Assembly (NCBI RefSeq): GCF_000222485.1
Contig: NC_015914.1
Coordinates: 4,880,001-4,944,000 of the forward strand
Length of the DNA: 64,000 bases
Reading direction: 5' to 3'
Origin: Cyclobacterium marinum DSM 745
GTDB taxonomy: Bacteria; Bacteroidota; Bacteroidia; Cytophagales; Cyclobacteriaceae
Positions 56,213-64,000 of the stretch are shown here, piece by piece (the first letter of the stretch is position 1; each line of letters opens with the position of its first letter). The translations under genes and the position numbers were made by a program. A model generated the notes under the pieces. It was not told where the DNA came from, made no database searches, and saw only the letters and a list, made by a program, of their open reading frames with translations.

Positions 56213-57151
56213 ATGTACTACCCATTACTTAGAGCCCGTCAATTTGAACTAATTACAATTCGCGAATTGGTAGCTGAGAATGCTATACAAGGTGTAGTCA
56301 CCCCAATTTTTGAACCGGTAAAGGAAACGCACAATAACCTTGATATAGCATTTGACATATTTTGGAAAGGAAACCAATCTGCCTATTTGATCTTGAATCC
56401 TGGCATTGGAGAAATGGCAGGTGATGGAACGCACTATTTGGATTACTTACTTTCTAAGGAATTGGGAACCTACTTACCAGCCTTTAGGTATAGAAGTAAT
56501 GGAGAATACATTCGACAAACAATTGAAAATAGCAATCTAGAAAATTGCCTGATTATTTGTCAAAATGATGTAAATGCAGACAGTATAGATTTCACTCAAT
56601 TAGCAGAATTAACACAAGTGACTGCTTTTAACGTTGAAGATCCAGGAAGAAACAGAAGATTAAGCCGATACATTAATACCTTACAGAAAACTTTCATTAG
56701 ACTAGATGATCCTTTTGAAAAACAAATGAGAAATAGTGACTTTCTAACCATTCCAGAGCATCTGTTCTCAGAAGAACATCTATATTTTGATACAGAAGAT
56801 AATTTCAATGGGTTTTCTGACTATACTGTTCTACCTAGTGAATTTATTGAGGGTGGAAGCACACCAAGAGCAGTAGTAATTCACCTTACTTACCTAAACG
56901 ATCAAGATGAAATTTGGATTAGACACTTCACTTCAAATACAAATGATTCTATTGCCAACGTTCAAGGAAAATTTGCGGAAGCAGCTGCAAAAGCTGTTAA
57001 TTATTGTCGTGCTAACGGACTTTCAAATTCAGCTCTTGAAGAACTCTTTGACCATTTTGATGAACAGCATTACCCAGGACTCGGCACGGTCAAGAAGATT
57101 TCAATGAAAAACCACATTCTGGTTGTTGCAGGATATTTAAGAAACAGATAA
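56213..57151 (+). CDS. sce7725/Beta-protein-family partner
   Basis: 312 residues, cytoplasmic. The opening MYYPLLRARQFELITIREL and VVTPIFEPVKE match the sce7725 group, related to the Beta-protein family, which looks like a TIM-barrel-type fold with repeated strand-helix units. No catalytic residues can be named. It lies 9 bases after the sce7726 gene and 1 base before the RES gene, so all three are almost certainly translated from one mRNA and probably act together. Confidence 0.8.
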   Translation: MYYPLLRARQFELITIRELVAENAIQGVVTPIFEPVKETHNNLDIAFDIFWKGNQSAYLILNPGIGEMAGDGTHYLDYLLSKELGTYLPAFRYRSNGEYIRQTIENSNLENCLIICQNDVNADSIDFTQLAELTQVTAFNVEDPGRNRRLSRYINTLQKTFIRLDDPFEKQMRNSDFLTIPEHLFSEEHLYFDTEDNFNGFSDYTVLPSEFIEGGSTPRAVVIHLTYLNDQDEIWIRHFTSNTNDSIANVQGKFAEAAAKAVNYCRANGLSNSALEELFDHFDEQHYPGLGTVKKISMKNHILVVAGYLRNR

Positions 57152-57152
57152 T

Positions 57153-58172
57153 ATGCTCGTCTGTAAAAACTGTTTCTCAGATAAGGAGTTAAGAGCCTTT
57201 ATCGAATCTTTAGGTAAATCTGATGATTGTTATGTTTGTGGTTCAAAGAATATTGCTGTTATAGAACTTACAGAGCTTCTTGATTTCTTTCAAGAATTCC
57301 TTGAAAATTTCCGTAGAAGTGAAACTGGAGTTCCATTGAGATCAAAAATACAAGAAAGCTGGAGTTTCTTTTCATCTCTCGATTCGGCTTCAAAAATTCT
57401 TAATGTTGCGATTGGGAAAATTAACACTGAAATTGAAAACTCAAATGATCTTGTTGATTATAAAGGAGAGATAATTTCAAATTATTCTTATTGGTATGAG
57501 CTCAAAGAGATATTAAAAACTGAAAGAAGGTTCATTCCTGACATTGATAAAATCGAGGAATTGAGGTGGGATGGATTTTTTAATACGCAATATGAGTTGA
57601 CTCCAGATGTGAAGCTTTATCGTGCACGTGTTCATCACCAAAGTGGAAAAAGGGCCTACAATTCCTCAGAAATGATGTGTCCATCGCCTGATTTGGCTAA
57701 AGGGGGAAGAGCAAATCCCATAGGAATACCTTTCTTATATTTGAGTGATAATCCAGCGACTGTACTTTATGAAGTCAGGGCTTCTTACTTAGATGAGTTA
57801 AGCATAGGAGAATTCCACCTTTTAAGTGAGAAAAATGCCATACGGATTGTAGACTTCACAGAGGATACCCCACTTTTTCAGCCAGATCAAAAAATTGAGA
57901 CGACAATTAAATCAAGGTTATTGAGAGATACAATTAGTAGAGATCTCTCGAAACCTATGAGAAGGTATGACACAGAAGTCGACTATATTCCTACTCAGTT
58001 TATATGCGAATTCATAAAGGTTTATACAGGTGCAAGTGGAATTAGATTTAGTAGCTCATTACACCCAGAAGGAAACAACGTTGTGATTTTTGATCAAGAC
58101 TTAATGGAATGCACTAAGGTGACATTAAAAAAAGTAAGTCTAGTGAATCTTGGATCAACTGAGCTTAAATAA
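57153..58172 (+). CDS. RES-domain protein with N-terminal HEPN/RES zinc module
   Basis: 339 residues. The N-terminus has a two-CxxC zinc-ribbon-like segment (CKNC at residues 4-7 and CYVC near 28-31), the mark of the HEPN/RES N-terminal domain, followed by a helical region (about 45-135). The C-terminal RES domain (about 150-320) has the fold's key residues: R157/R159 in LYRARV, Y196 in PFLYLSDNPAT and E207 in LYEVRAS. Characterised RES proteins degrade NAD+ and act as toxins. No Xre-type antitoxin gene is adjacent. As third gene of a tight operon with sce7726 and sce7725 proteins, it is the likely effector. Confidence 0.85.
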   Translation: MLVCKNCFSDKELRAFIESLGKSDDCYVCGSKNIAVIELTELLDFFQEFLENFRRSETGVPLRSKIQESWSFFSSLDSASKILNVAIGKINTEIENSNDLVDYKGEIISNYSYWYELKEILKTERRFIPDIDKIEELRWDGFFNTQYELTPDVKLYRARVHHQSGKRAYNSSEMMCPSPDLAKGGRANPIGIPFLYLSDNPATVLYEVRASYLDELSIGEFHLLSEKNAIRIVDFTEDTPLFQPDQKIETTIKSRLLRDTISRDLSKPMRRYDTEVDYIPTQFICEFIKVYTGASGIRFSSSLHPEGNNVVIFDQDLMECTKVTLKKVSLVNLGSTELK

Positions 58173-58420
58173 AAAAAAAATAAATGCACAACTGGCAATA
58201 TATGTAAGCAGAGGGATTTAAGTAATTTAAAGTTTAGTACATTTATTAAAAATTGTTACGGATTGATAAGTTGAAGCTATGAAATCTCGGCCTCCCCAAA
58301 CTTTACATCAGGCATTTTGATGGGTATAGAAATTGCATATCTTTCAGTTACACAGTTTCAAATCCAAGTGAACCGAGTAAATATTGCTACCATTCTTTCT
58401 AATATATGGCATACACCTAA

Positions 58421-58762
58421 ATGGAAACCAGTAAAGTATATCTTTGTAGAGTGGAAAGGTCGAAAATAAATGGTAATTATACCGTTTGGTTACCGGAACA
58501 ACCTGATGATGATTTTGTCGATTTTTTGGTGGATAAATATGATTTATTGCAAGGGGAACTGTGGGAAATCCTTTTGAAAACCGGTGCCAAGGATAGCAAC
58601 TTGGATGTTTCAAAGGTAAATTTTGCCCCTGAAGGAGATGTCTTTGTCTCCTATACCAGCGATTATGAATTGGGTAAAAATATGGAGAAAATGCTTAATG
58701 AACTGATTTTAAATCCCGAGTACTTCACTAATATGGTCCACCTAAGCGGATTTAAATTGTAA
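58421..58762 (+). CDS. Small acidic protein, possibly Imm51-like immunity protein
   Basis: 113 residues, cytoplasmic. The DDFVDFLVDKYDLLQGELWEILL-type helix, the F-x-P-E-G-D-x-F-x-x-Y strand and the DYELGKNMEKMLNELI helix resemble immunity proteins of the Imm51 class. I am not certain of the family. No cognate polymorphic toxin is seen next to it. It lies 250 bases after the RES gene and may have its own promoter. Confidence 0.6.
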   Translation: METSKVYLCRVERSKINGNYTVWLPEQPDDDFVDFLVDKYDLLQGELWEILLKTGAKDSNLDVSKVNFAPEGDVFVSYTSDYELGKNMEKMLNELILNPEYFTNMVHLSGFKL

Positions 58763-58989
58763 TTGGCAGTAGCGCAGGTTACCTATTCACTGGTTAACTG
58801 TTAATCCAAAAGTAAGTTGAATTCGCCTTTTTTTCTGAGCCATACATTGATGGGCTTATGGTTTGCTCAAACTGTTTCATCACCGGCCAATTGCATTCAA
58901 ATTTGTCTATAAGATTGTACTATTGATTGGGGTATTTTTATTGACATTTTTATACCTTTAGCTTTATCCGCTATAAAAGGTGTTCTATT

Positions 58990-60279
58990 ATGGTTTTACG
59001 TGCGCTTATCCTTCTTGTTTTTTCCTTTTCCATAGTTAATCTTGTCCAGGCGCAAGTAAAATACAATAAGGTAGTGTTTAAACCCAGCCCTTATGTAGAA
59101 TACCATGCCAATGGCAATATTTACAAAAAGGGTTTTGTGAATGCTAACAAGCAATTCGTTGATACGCTAGCCATTTTCTTTCCCTCTGAAAAAATATCCA
59201 TGACTGCCGTTTACGACAATGGTGTACCGAATGGGTTATGCATTCAATACAATGAAGATGGCTCAATAAGCAGGGAAGGGCTATATGTGCAAGGCAAAAA
59301 AGAAGGGCTTTGGGTCTATAATAACTACGCTACCTCTAAAGATGGGCTTCCATATCGCTTCTCTGTGAACTATAAAAACGGCCAACTTCATGGAGAGACC
59401 ATCCTTTTTGAAGGAACGCATAAAATCCGCTCCATACATGCTTTTTTAGGCAATCCCGCACCTAATACAATATGGGAAATGTATTACGACAATAGCGATA
59501 ATTTATGGGCTGTGGGCTTTATTTCCAGTGACAATCAATTCACCTTGCGAGGCTTGTATACGGAAGAGGGGGAGTTTGTAGACAAGGTTGGGGTCAGTAA
59601 GGAAAAAACCGAAACTTTTCTAGAAGCCATGAGAACGTTTTATAAGTCCATCCCTAAACAAGAAATACAGCCGACGACCAAGGTCACCTATGAGACAAAG
59701 ACAGTCACACATAAATCCGTCCCCTTTAGCACTTACCATGCCAATGGGGAAATTCATGAGAAAGGCTATCGCAATGCCAAAGAACAGCTTGTTGGAAAGC
59801 TACAAACCTACTATACTTCCGGTACTTTAAAATCCGAAATGCACTATTTCAATGGAGTGCTTCAAGGGGATTGTACGCATTATAATGAGGAGGGTACCAT
59901 TAAAATGCAAGGCAAATATGCCAAAGGTAAAAAAGAGAGTTTATGGATTTATCCTGACTACATCAAGAATAATGAGGCTAGATTTAGTTATGAGGTGCAT
60001 TACAAAAACGGTCTGTTACATGGAGAAACCCTATTCATCAAAGGAGATGAAAAATTGATATTGATGACAGCTTCCGAGGGAGTACTGCTTGGGAAATGGG
60101 AAAGCTATTACCCAAATGGCTTCCCATCAAGCTCCGGTTTGGTGAGTGCTGCCGGTGATGTCCTCACCCATAAAGTATTTGACAAAGAGGGAAATAGGAT
60201 GGTTACGATGTTTTCACCGCCTACACCCGAAAATTTAAGCAAGTCCATCAAGGATGTTTTTACCACCATTCCTAAATAG
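58990..60279 (+). CDS. Exported MORN/YwqK-like repeat protein, internally duplicated
   Basis: 429 residues, signal peptide about 1-22 (ending VQAQ). Two halves repeat with a period of about 210 residues: YHANGNIYKKGFVNANKQ at 37 and YHANGEIHEKGYRNAKEQ at 247, each followed by the YNEDG/YNEEG, KKEGLWVY/KKESLWIY and YKNGQLHGET/YKNGLLHGET blocks typical of MORN-like and YwqK-type repeats. These fold as beta-hairpin ladders. Function is unknown; relatives are called antitoxin-like only by association. Confidence 0.8.
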   Translation: MVLRALILLVFSFSIVNLVQAQVKYNKVVFKPSPYVEYHANGNIYKKGFVNANKQFVDTLAIFFPSEKISMTAVYDNGVPNGLCIQYNEDGSISREGLYVQGKKEGLWVYNNYATSKDGLPYRFSVNYKNGQLHGETILFEGTHKIRSIHAFLGNPAPNTIWEMYYDNSDNLWAVGFISSDNQFTLRGLYTEEGEFVDKVGVSKEKTETFLEAMRTFYKSIPKQEIQPTTKVTYETKTVTHKSVPFSTYHANGEIHEKGYRNAKEQLVGKLQTYYTSGTLKSEMHYFNGVLQGDCTHYNEEGTIKMQGKYAKGKKESLWIYPDYIKNNEARFSYEVHYKNGLLHGETLFIKGDEKLILMTASEGVLLGKWESYYPNGFPSSSGLVSAAGDVLTHKVFDKEGNRMVTMFSPPTPENLSKSIKDVFTTIPK

Positions 60280-60948
60280 TAAAGCAGATAGGAGGTAAGT
60301 TGAAGGAAAGCATGAGTCCCCGGAAGGAAGGCATTAGTTATCCGAAAAAACCGGAAAGTAAAGTGAAGGAAGTGGAAAGAAACCTGCGGGAATCCAAAAG
60401 TAACACGAAGGAATGCTAAAGGAGGTGGAGAAAATAGGTAAGATATGGGAAAGCAAGCTTAAGTAACGGGTAGGAATGCAAGAGTAACCCTAATTAATGC
60501 AATTGAAATAAGAGAAAATTCATAGGGAAGTGGTAGGAATGCAAAAGTAATGGGTAAAAATGCAAGAGCACCGGAAAGGAATAGGCAAGTAAGCTACAGG
60601 AACAGGAAGTAAAGCCCAGCAACCAATAAAGAAGTATTCTTTGCTGCTTATGTGATTAGATAAATTATGACCCAAAAAGGGCCATATGTTTATAGTTAAT
60701 GGTTTTAGTTTTATAACCCGACCCATATGGGGTCGAATAAAAACTGCACCTGAGTCAGTCTATAAACCTAAAATCTTTTCAGGATTAAAAATGAGTTATA
60801 CTATTTTTTATACATAAGTACATGGTATTTAGTGTTATAACGAAATAAAATTGCTATTTTAGATAGGCCAATACCTCGAAAAGCTCTCTTTAGTACGTGC
60901 TATAGGCTTTTCTTCACCAACACGATTTGTAAATCAAATGGTCTTCCC
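60280..60948. other. Purine-rich spacer with degenerate short repeats, no gene seen
   Basis: 669 bases. From about 60280 to 60620 the plus strand is strikingly rich in A and G and includes several degenerate copies of GGAATGCAAGAGTAA. The remainder is ordinary AT-rich spacer with a 6-bp palindrome CGACCC-GGGTCG at 60719-60735. No coding frame seen. Confidence 0.6.
60386..60572. repeat. Degenerate short tandem-like repeats
   Basis: Four related copies by eye: GGGAATCCAAAAGTAAC (about 60388), AGGAATGCAAGAGTAAC (about 60472), AGGAATGCAAAAGTAAT (about 60535) and AAAAATGCAAGAGCAC (about 60557). Spacing is irregular and the copies are not in a coding frame. Confidence 0.6.
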
Positions 60949-62343
60949 ATGAAAAAGATAACCTTCCTTTTCCTGACCCTATTTATTGTTTTCAACTCCC
61001 AAGGACAAAGTCTGGAAAATCAGCCTCCAATTATTTTTATATACGATGCAAGTGGCTCCATGTGGGGACAGATGCAAGGAAAAACCAAAATGGAAATTGC
61101 CGCCAATGCCTTGAGTAGTACCATAGGGAATCTTACTGAGCATCAAAAATTAGGCTTTGTTGCCTATGGGCACCGTAAGGAAGGGGATTGCGAGGATGTG
61201 GAATTTATGGTGGATGCCGAGACAGGGACAAAAAAGGAAGTAATAGCAGCCGTCAAAGGGATTAAACCTCTTGGCAAAACACCATTGGCTTATTCAGCAA
61301 CATTGGTCATTGACCAATTAAGAGCGGCCAAGCAGAAAGCCACCATTATCCTAATTACAGATGGCATAGAATCCTGTGATGGAAATATTTGTGAGATCGT
61401 CCAAGCCGCCAAAGACGAGGGCATTGATTTTAAATTGCATATCATTGGCTTTGGCTTAAAGGAAGAAGATACCCAGCAATTGAGGTGTGCAGCAGGAGCA
61501 GGGGAAGGGAGCTATTTTAGTGCGGCGAACGCAGAGAATCTAGGAGAAATCCTCAATGTAGCCACTGCTTCTACTGTGGATAAGCCTGCCAATAATTTCT
61601 CTGTTTATGCGCTAAAAAATGGCAAGCCATTGGACGTCTTTGTAAAGGCTTATGATATTGTAGCCAAAAGGGAACCCATTATGCTTAGAACTTATCAGGA
61701 TACCGGGTATTTCTACTTGCCTCCAAGTAAATACAACTTTGAAGTGGTTCCGTTGGAGGGAAGTGATGTAGATATGATTACAGTTAACAATGTAGAAAGT
61801 CATGAGCATACCATCGGCCACCAAACGATCTCCTTTGATGGCGGTAAATTGGATGTATTTACTTCAAATAATGGGGAGGGCTGGGACAGTATGGTCAAGA
61901 TAATTGATAACAATGGAAAGGTAGTGGCCACCACCAGAACCTATGGGGCTAAAAAGGAAGTTGAAGTCAATCCCGGTGTATATAAAGTAGCCATTCAGGC
62001 CTTGAAAATGGAAGGGCTTCAAACGAATACCGAGCTGGATAGCGTCGTCATTGCTGCTGCAAAAACTTTGCCCTTGGTTTATGATTTTAAAACGGGAGCG
62101 TTTGAAATTTATACTCAGGTTGGAGGAGAGAACATAGATACGGTAGTTTCCATAAAAGAAGAAAAGTCCGGCAAAAGTGTTGCTGGAGCCCGAACTTATA
62201 ATAAGGGAGCCAAATTTCTATTAAACCCGGGCAATTATGTGGTAACCATCCGACCATTGGGAGCCCATAAAGAAAAAGCCGCACAAACAATAGAAGTGGA
62301 AGTCAAAGCAGGAGAAACCCATACCAAAACATTAAATTTCTAA
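60949..62343 (+). CDS. Exported von Willebrand factor A-domain protein
   Basis: 464 residues, signal peptide about 1-19 (ending SQGQ). The VWA domain (about 25-205) has a complete MIDAS: D33-x-S35-x-S37 in YDASGSMWG, the Thr in LGKTPLAY and the Asp in LITDGIESCDG. The C-terminal half has two or three beta-sandwich repeats (GKLDVFTSNNGEGWDSMVK and GAFEIYTQVGGENIDTVVS are equivalent blocks), like carboxypeptidase-regulatory-type domains. It probably binds a metal-dependent partner at the surface or in the periplasm. The gene after it is a transposase, so its original neighbours may have been lost. Confidence 0.88.
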   Translation: MKKITFLFLTLFIVFNSQGQSLENQPPIIFIYDASGSMWGQMQGKTKMEIAANALSSTIGNLTEHQKLGFVAYGHRKEGDCEDVEFMVDAETGTKKEVIAAVKGIKPLGKTPLAYSATLVIDQLRAAKQKATIILITDGIESCDGNICEIVQAAKDEGIDFKLHIIGFGLKEEDTQQLRCAAGAGEGSYFSAANAENLGEILNVATASTVDKPANNFSVYALKNGKPLDVFVKAYDIVAKREPIMLRTYQDTGYFYLPPSKYNFEVVPLEGSDVDMITVNNVESHEHTIGHQTISFDGGKLDVFTSNNGEGWDSMVKIIDNNGKVVATTRTYGAKKEVEVNPGVYKVAIQALKMEGLQTNTELDSVVIAAAKTLPLVYDFKTGAFEIYTQVGGENIDTVVSIKEEKSGKSVAGARTYNKGAKFLLNPGNYVVTIRPLGAHKEKAAQTIEVEVKAGETHTKTLNF

Positions 62344-62354
62344 GGATGTCTTAA

Positions 62355-62403
62355 GATTTTGTCAGCATTGTTGCAGAAAAAAAGCAACAATGCCGCCAAA
62401 ATC
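62355..62403 (+). terminator. Strong interrupted hairpin after the VWA gene
   Basis: An outer stem GATTTTG/CAAAATC and an inner perfect 10-bp stem GCATTGTTGC/GCAACAATGC, separated by a 3-by-3 internal loop, with a 9-base A-rich loop. It starts 11 bases after the stop. There is no good T-run, so terminator function is likely but unproven. Confidence 0.6.
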
Positions 62404-62472
62404 GTTTAGGGCTTCTTGCTGATTTATTAATTGCTTGATAACCAGTAGAATAAATAACAAAAATATAACATA

Positions 62473-62520
62473 AAAACCCCGAATTTGGCTGTTTAAAGCT
62501 TTTTTCGGGGTTTTCTTTTT
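62473..62520 (+). terminator. Terminator-like hairpin upstream of the transposase
   Basis: Stem AAAACCCCGA (62473-62482) with TCGGGGTTTT (62505-62514), followed by TCTTTTTT. It lies 30 bases before the transposase start and would stop read-through into it, as is common at IS ends. Confidence 0.75.
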
Positions 62521-62549
62521 TGTATTTTAAGGTTGCAGAATAAAATACT

Positions 62550-63903
62550 ATGAAAGATACAGCGCAACTACAGATTTTCAAAGACTTCGACGGATATTCT
62601 CCAAAATATCATTTTTTTAAGAATTCGTTGTTTGGCCAGATAAAAGATTCCATCCCCTGGGATGAGCTCGCAGGATGTCTTCCGGCAGAGAATACAGGTC
62701 CGGGCGCTCCCAGGTGGTTTGATGCCAAGGGAATGTTTGGCATGATGTTCCTCAAAGCCTACCTCAATGTCAGCGACAGACAGCTCATCGAAAGGTTCAA
62801 TACAGATTACAGTTTGCAGCTGTTCTGCGGCAAACTTCTGGCCGAGGACAAACAGATCAGGGATTATACCCTTATGACAGGGATAAGGGCCTATATTGAA
62901 GATCACTGTGAATGGGAACAGGTTCAGTCAGTACTGCTCAACCACTGGAAAAAGGATGTGAACAATTCCCATGTACTTCTCATGGATGCCACCTGCTACG
63001 AGAGCTATATCCGCTTTCCTACCGATGTGAAACTTTTGTGGGAGTGCTGTGAATGGGTGTTTGAAAAGCAACTTTTCAGGTTGTGCAAGATCCTGAAGAC
63101 CAAAAGGCCGCGTTCTAAATACCGGGAACAGAAGATTAAGCAGCTTGTCTATTTCAGGAAAAGGAGGAATACCCATAAAGAGACGCTTCGCAGAAGGAAA
63201 TCGCTGGTCTACCTGTTGGAAAAAGGAATCGAGCAACTTCAGCAAATAATGGATATGTTCAGGGGAGAATGTATGAGGCCGGAAGATTTTGCCTGTTTGA
63301 GAACCATCAAGAAAATTCTGGTACAGCAGACATTTTTGTTGACCCACAAACCATCTGAGCTCAAAGACAGGATCGTTTCCCTTCACAAACCCTATGTCAG
63401 GCCAATAGTAAGGGGAAAAGAAAACAAACCCGTGGAGTTCGGAATGAAGGTACACATGCTGCAGGTCGACGGGCTCTCTTTTATAGATAAGATGAGTTTC
63501 AGAAACTTCAATGAATGTAAAAGGCTGAAAATCTCCGTGGTGAAACACAAAACAGTTTTCAAGGGAACAACACAGCTTGGCGCAGACCGAATATATGCCA
63601 CCAACGAAAACAGAAGATACTGTACCGGAAACAGCATATTCACCTGCTTCCCCAAAAAGGGTCCTAAAAACCACTCCAAAAGCTGAAAAAATACTCAGCA
63701 GCGAAATATCAAAGCAAAGGGCAACGGTAACGGAAGGTATTTTCGGAACCCACAAAGATCATTACGGGCTTAGAAAAATTAAAGTCCGGGGAGAAAAACG
63801 GGAGAAGCTGATGGTGCTTTTTGCAACCATGGCGGCCAACGCGGTAAAAATCGCAAAGAAAAGAAACCAGGAGGAGCCTGCACCAAGAGAGAAGGCAGCC
63901 TAA
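62550..63903 (+). pseudogene. DDE transposase (DUF772 N-terminal), frameshifted
   Basis: The first frame (62550-63686, 378 residues) opens with a DUF772-type region (FDAKGMFGMMFLKAYLNVS...) and contains the first two catalytic acids, D146 (MDATCY) and D346 (LGADRIY). The third acid, the Glu in TEGIFG at 63733-63735, lies in a different frame that continues to the stop at 63903 (HYGLRKIKVR, ATMAANAVKIAKK). The frames overlap between 63577 and 63686, where A-runs occur (about 63650-63675). A single extra base there, or +1 frameshifting, would explain this. As read, the product lacks its catalytic Glu. Confidence 0.82.
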
Positions 63904-64000
63904 AGAGAAAAACGATCAAAAAATCTTTATCGTGGGATACCTATGCCCATTGGATAAAAGGTCAAAGAAAACCTACCCAATGCTCCACCAAATTGCACTT

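Larger units (their letters stand above)
62461..64000 (+). mobile_element. Insertion sequence, IS5/IS1182-like (right end outside window)
   Basis: Defined by the transposase gene at 62550-63903. Terminal inverted repeats could not be found: I compared the region left of 62550 with the last 100 bases without a convincing match, so the right end probably lies beyond the window and the left boundary is approximate. Confidence 0.5.

Noticed and set aside
62928..63755. A 275-codon minus-strand open frame opposite the transposase
   Set aside because: It is antisense to recognised transposase motifs and shows no protein family features.

Overview
The window reads as chromosome of a marine-type Bacteroidetes (Bacteroidota), most likely a member of the Cyclobacteriaceae. 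Supporting signs are low GC, Shine-Dalgarno motifs that are weak or absent, SprB-type repeats, a type IX secretion (T9SS) C-terminal sorting domain, Tat-exported Gfo/Idh/MocA proteins (one GH109-like), DUF4954 and DUF1080 proteins, and many secreted or lipoprotein carbohydrate enzymes. The genus is an inference from gene content. No rRNA, tRNA or CRISPR array was found.

Layout. 1-3106 (-): the 5' part of a giant SprB-repeat surface protein that runs off the left edge. 3512-7558 (+): a compact operon of a secreted GH2 glycosidase, a lipoprotein mutarotase and a lipoprotein SMP-30 lactonase. 7596-9103 (-): a flavin oxidoreductase of the geranylgeranyl-reductase family plus a small unknown protein. 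9546-13920 (+): a five-gene sugar-acid catabolic operon (HPS/KGPDC-type decarboxylase, zinc-type dehydrogenase, SDR, TIM-barrel epimerase, SMP-30 lactonase). 14698-23898 (+): a seven-gene set with two Gfo/Idh/MocA oxidoreductases, two DUF1080 proteins, a PhyH dioxygenase, a 1037-residue dehydrogenase/HEAT/cytochrome c protein and an L-gulonate-3-dehydrogenase-like enzyme. Together these two blocks look like oxidation-first catabolism of sugars or glycosides. 23914-33954: housekeeping and unknown genes (miaE, a glycosyltransferase, two unknown exported proteins, DUF4954, glmS). 34251-39679: glycan-linked genes (sulfatase, SGNH esterase, HGSNAT-like membrane protein, GH109-like protein). 39745-42666 (-): an ABC-F protein whose second P-loop is degenerate, and a Bcr/CflA exporter. 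42889-51003 (+): a 2704-residue secreted multidomain protein with tandem malectin-PKD modules and a T9SS tail.

From about 51.1 kb to the end the character changes. Genes are short and solitary, spacers are long, a roughly 90-bp imperfect repeat occurs three times, one gene is frameshifted, and an IS with a disrupted transposase lies at the right edge. This accessory region contains the best candidate for a little-described system: a tight three-gene operon at 55334-58172 encoding an sce7726-type PD-(D/E)XK nuclease-like protein, an sce7725/Beta-protein-type partner and a RES-domain (NAD+-consuming toxin fold) protein with an N-terminal zinc-binding module. An Imm51-like protein, a duplicated MORN-like protein and a VWA protein follow it. 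I infer a defence or toxin role for this operon; the sequence does not prove one.

Several starts were moved from the longest open frame to an internal ATG (6533, 14698, 38270, 42666, 54329). Two genes appear to start at TTG (3106 on the minus strand; 13048).
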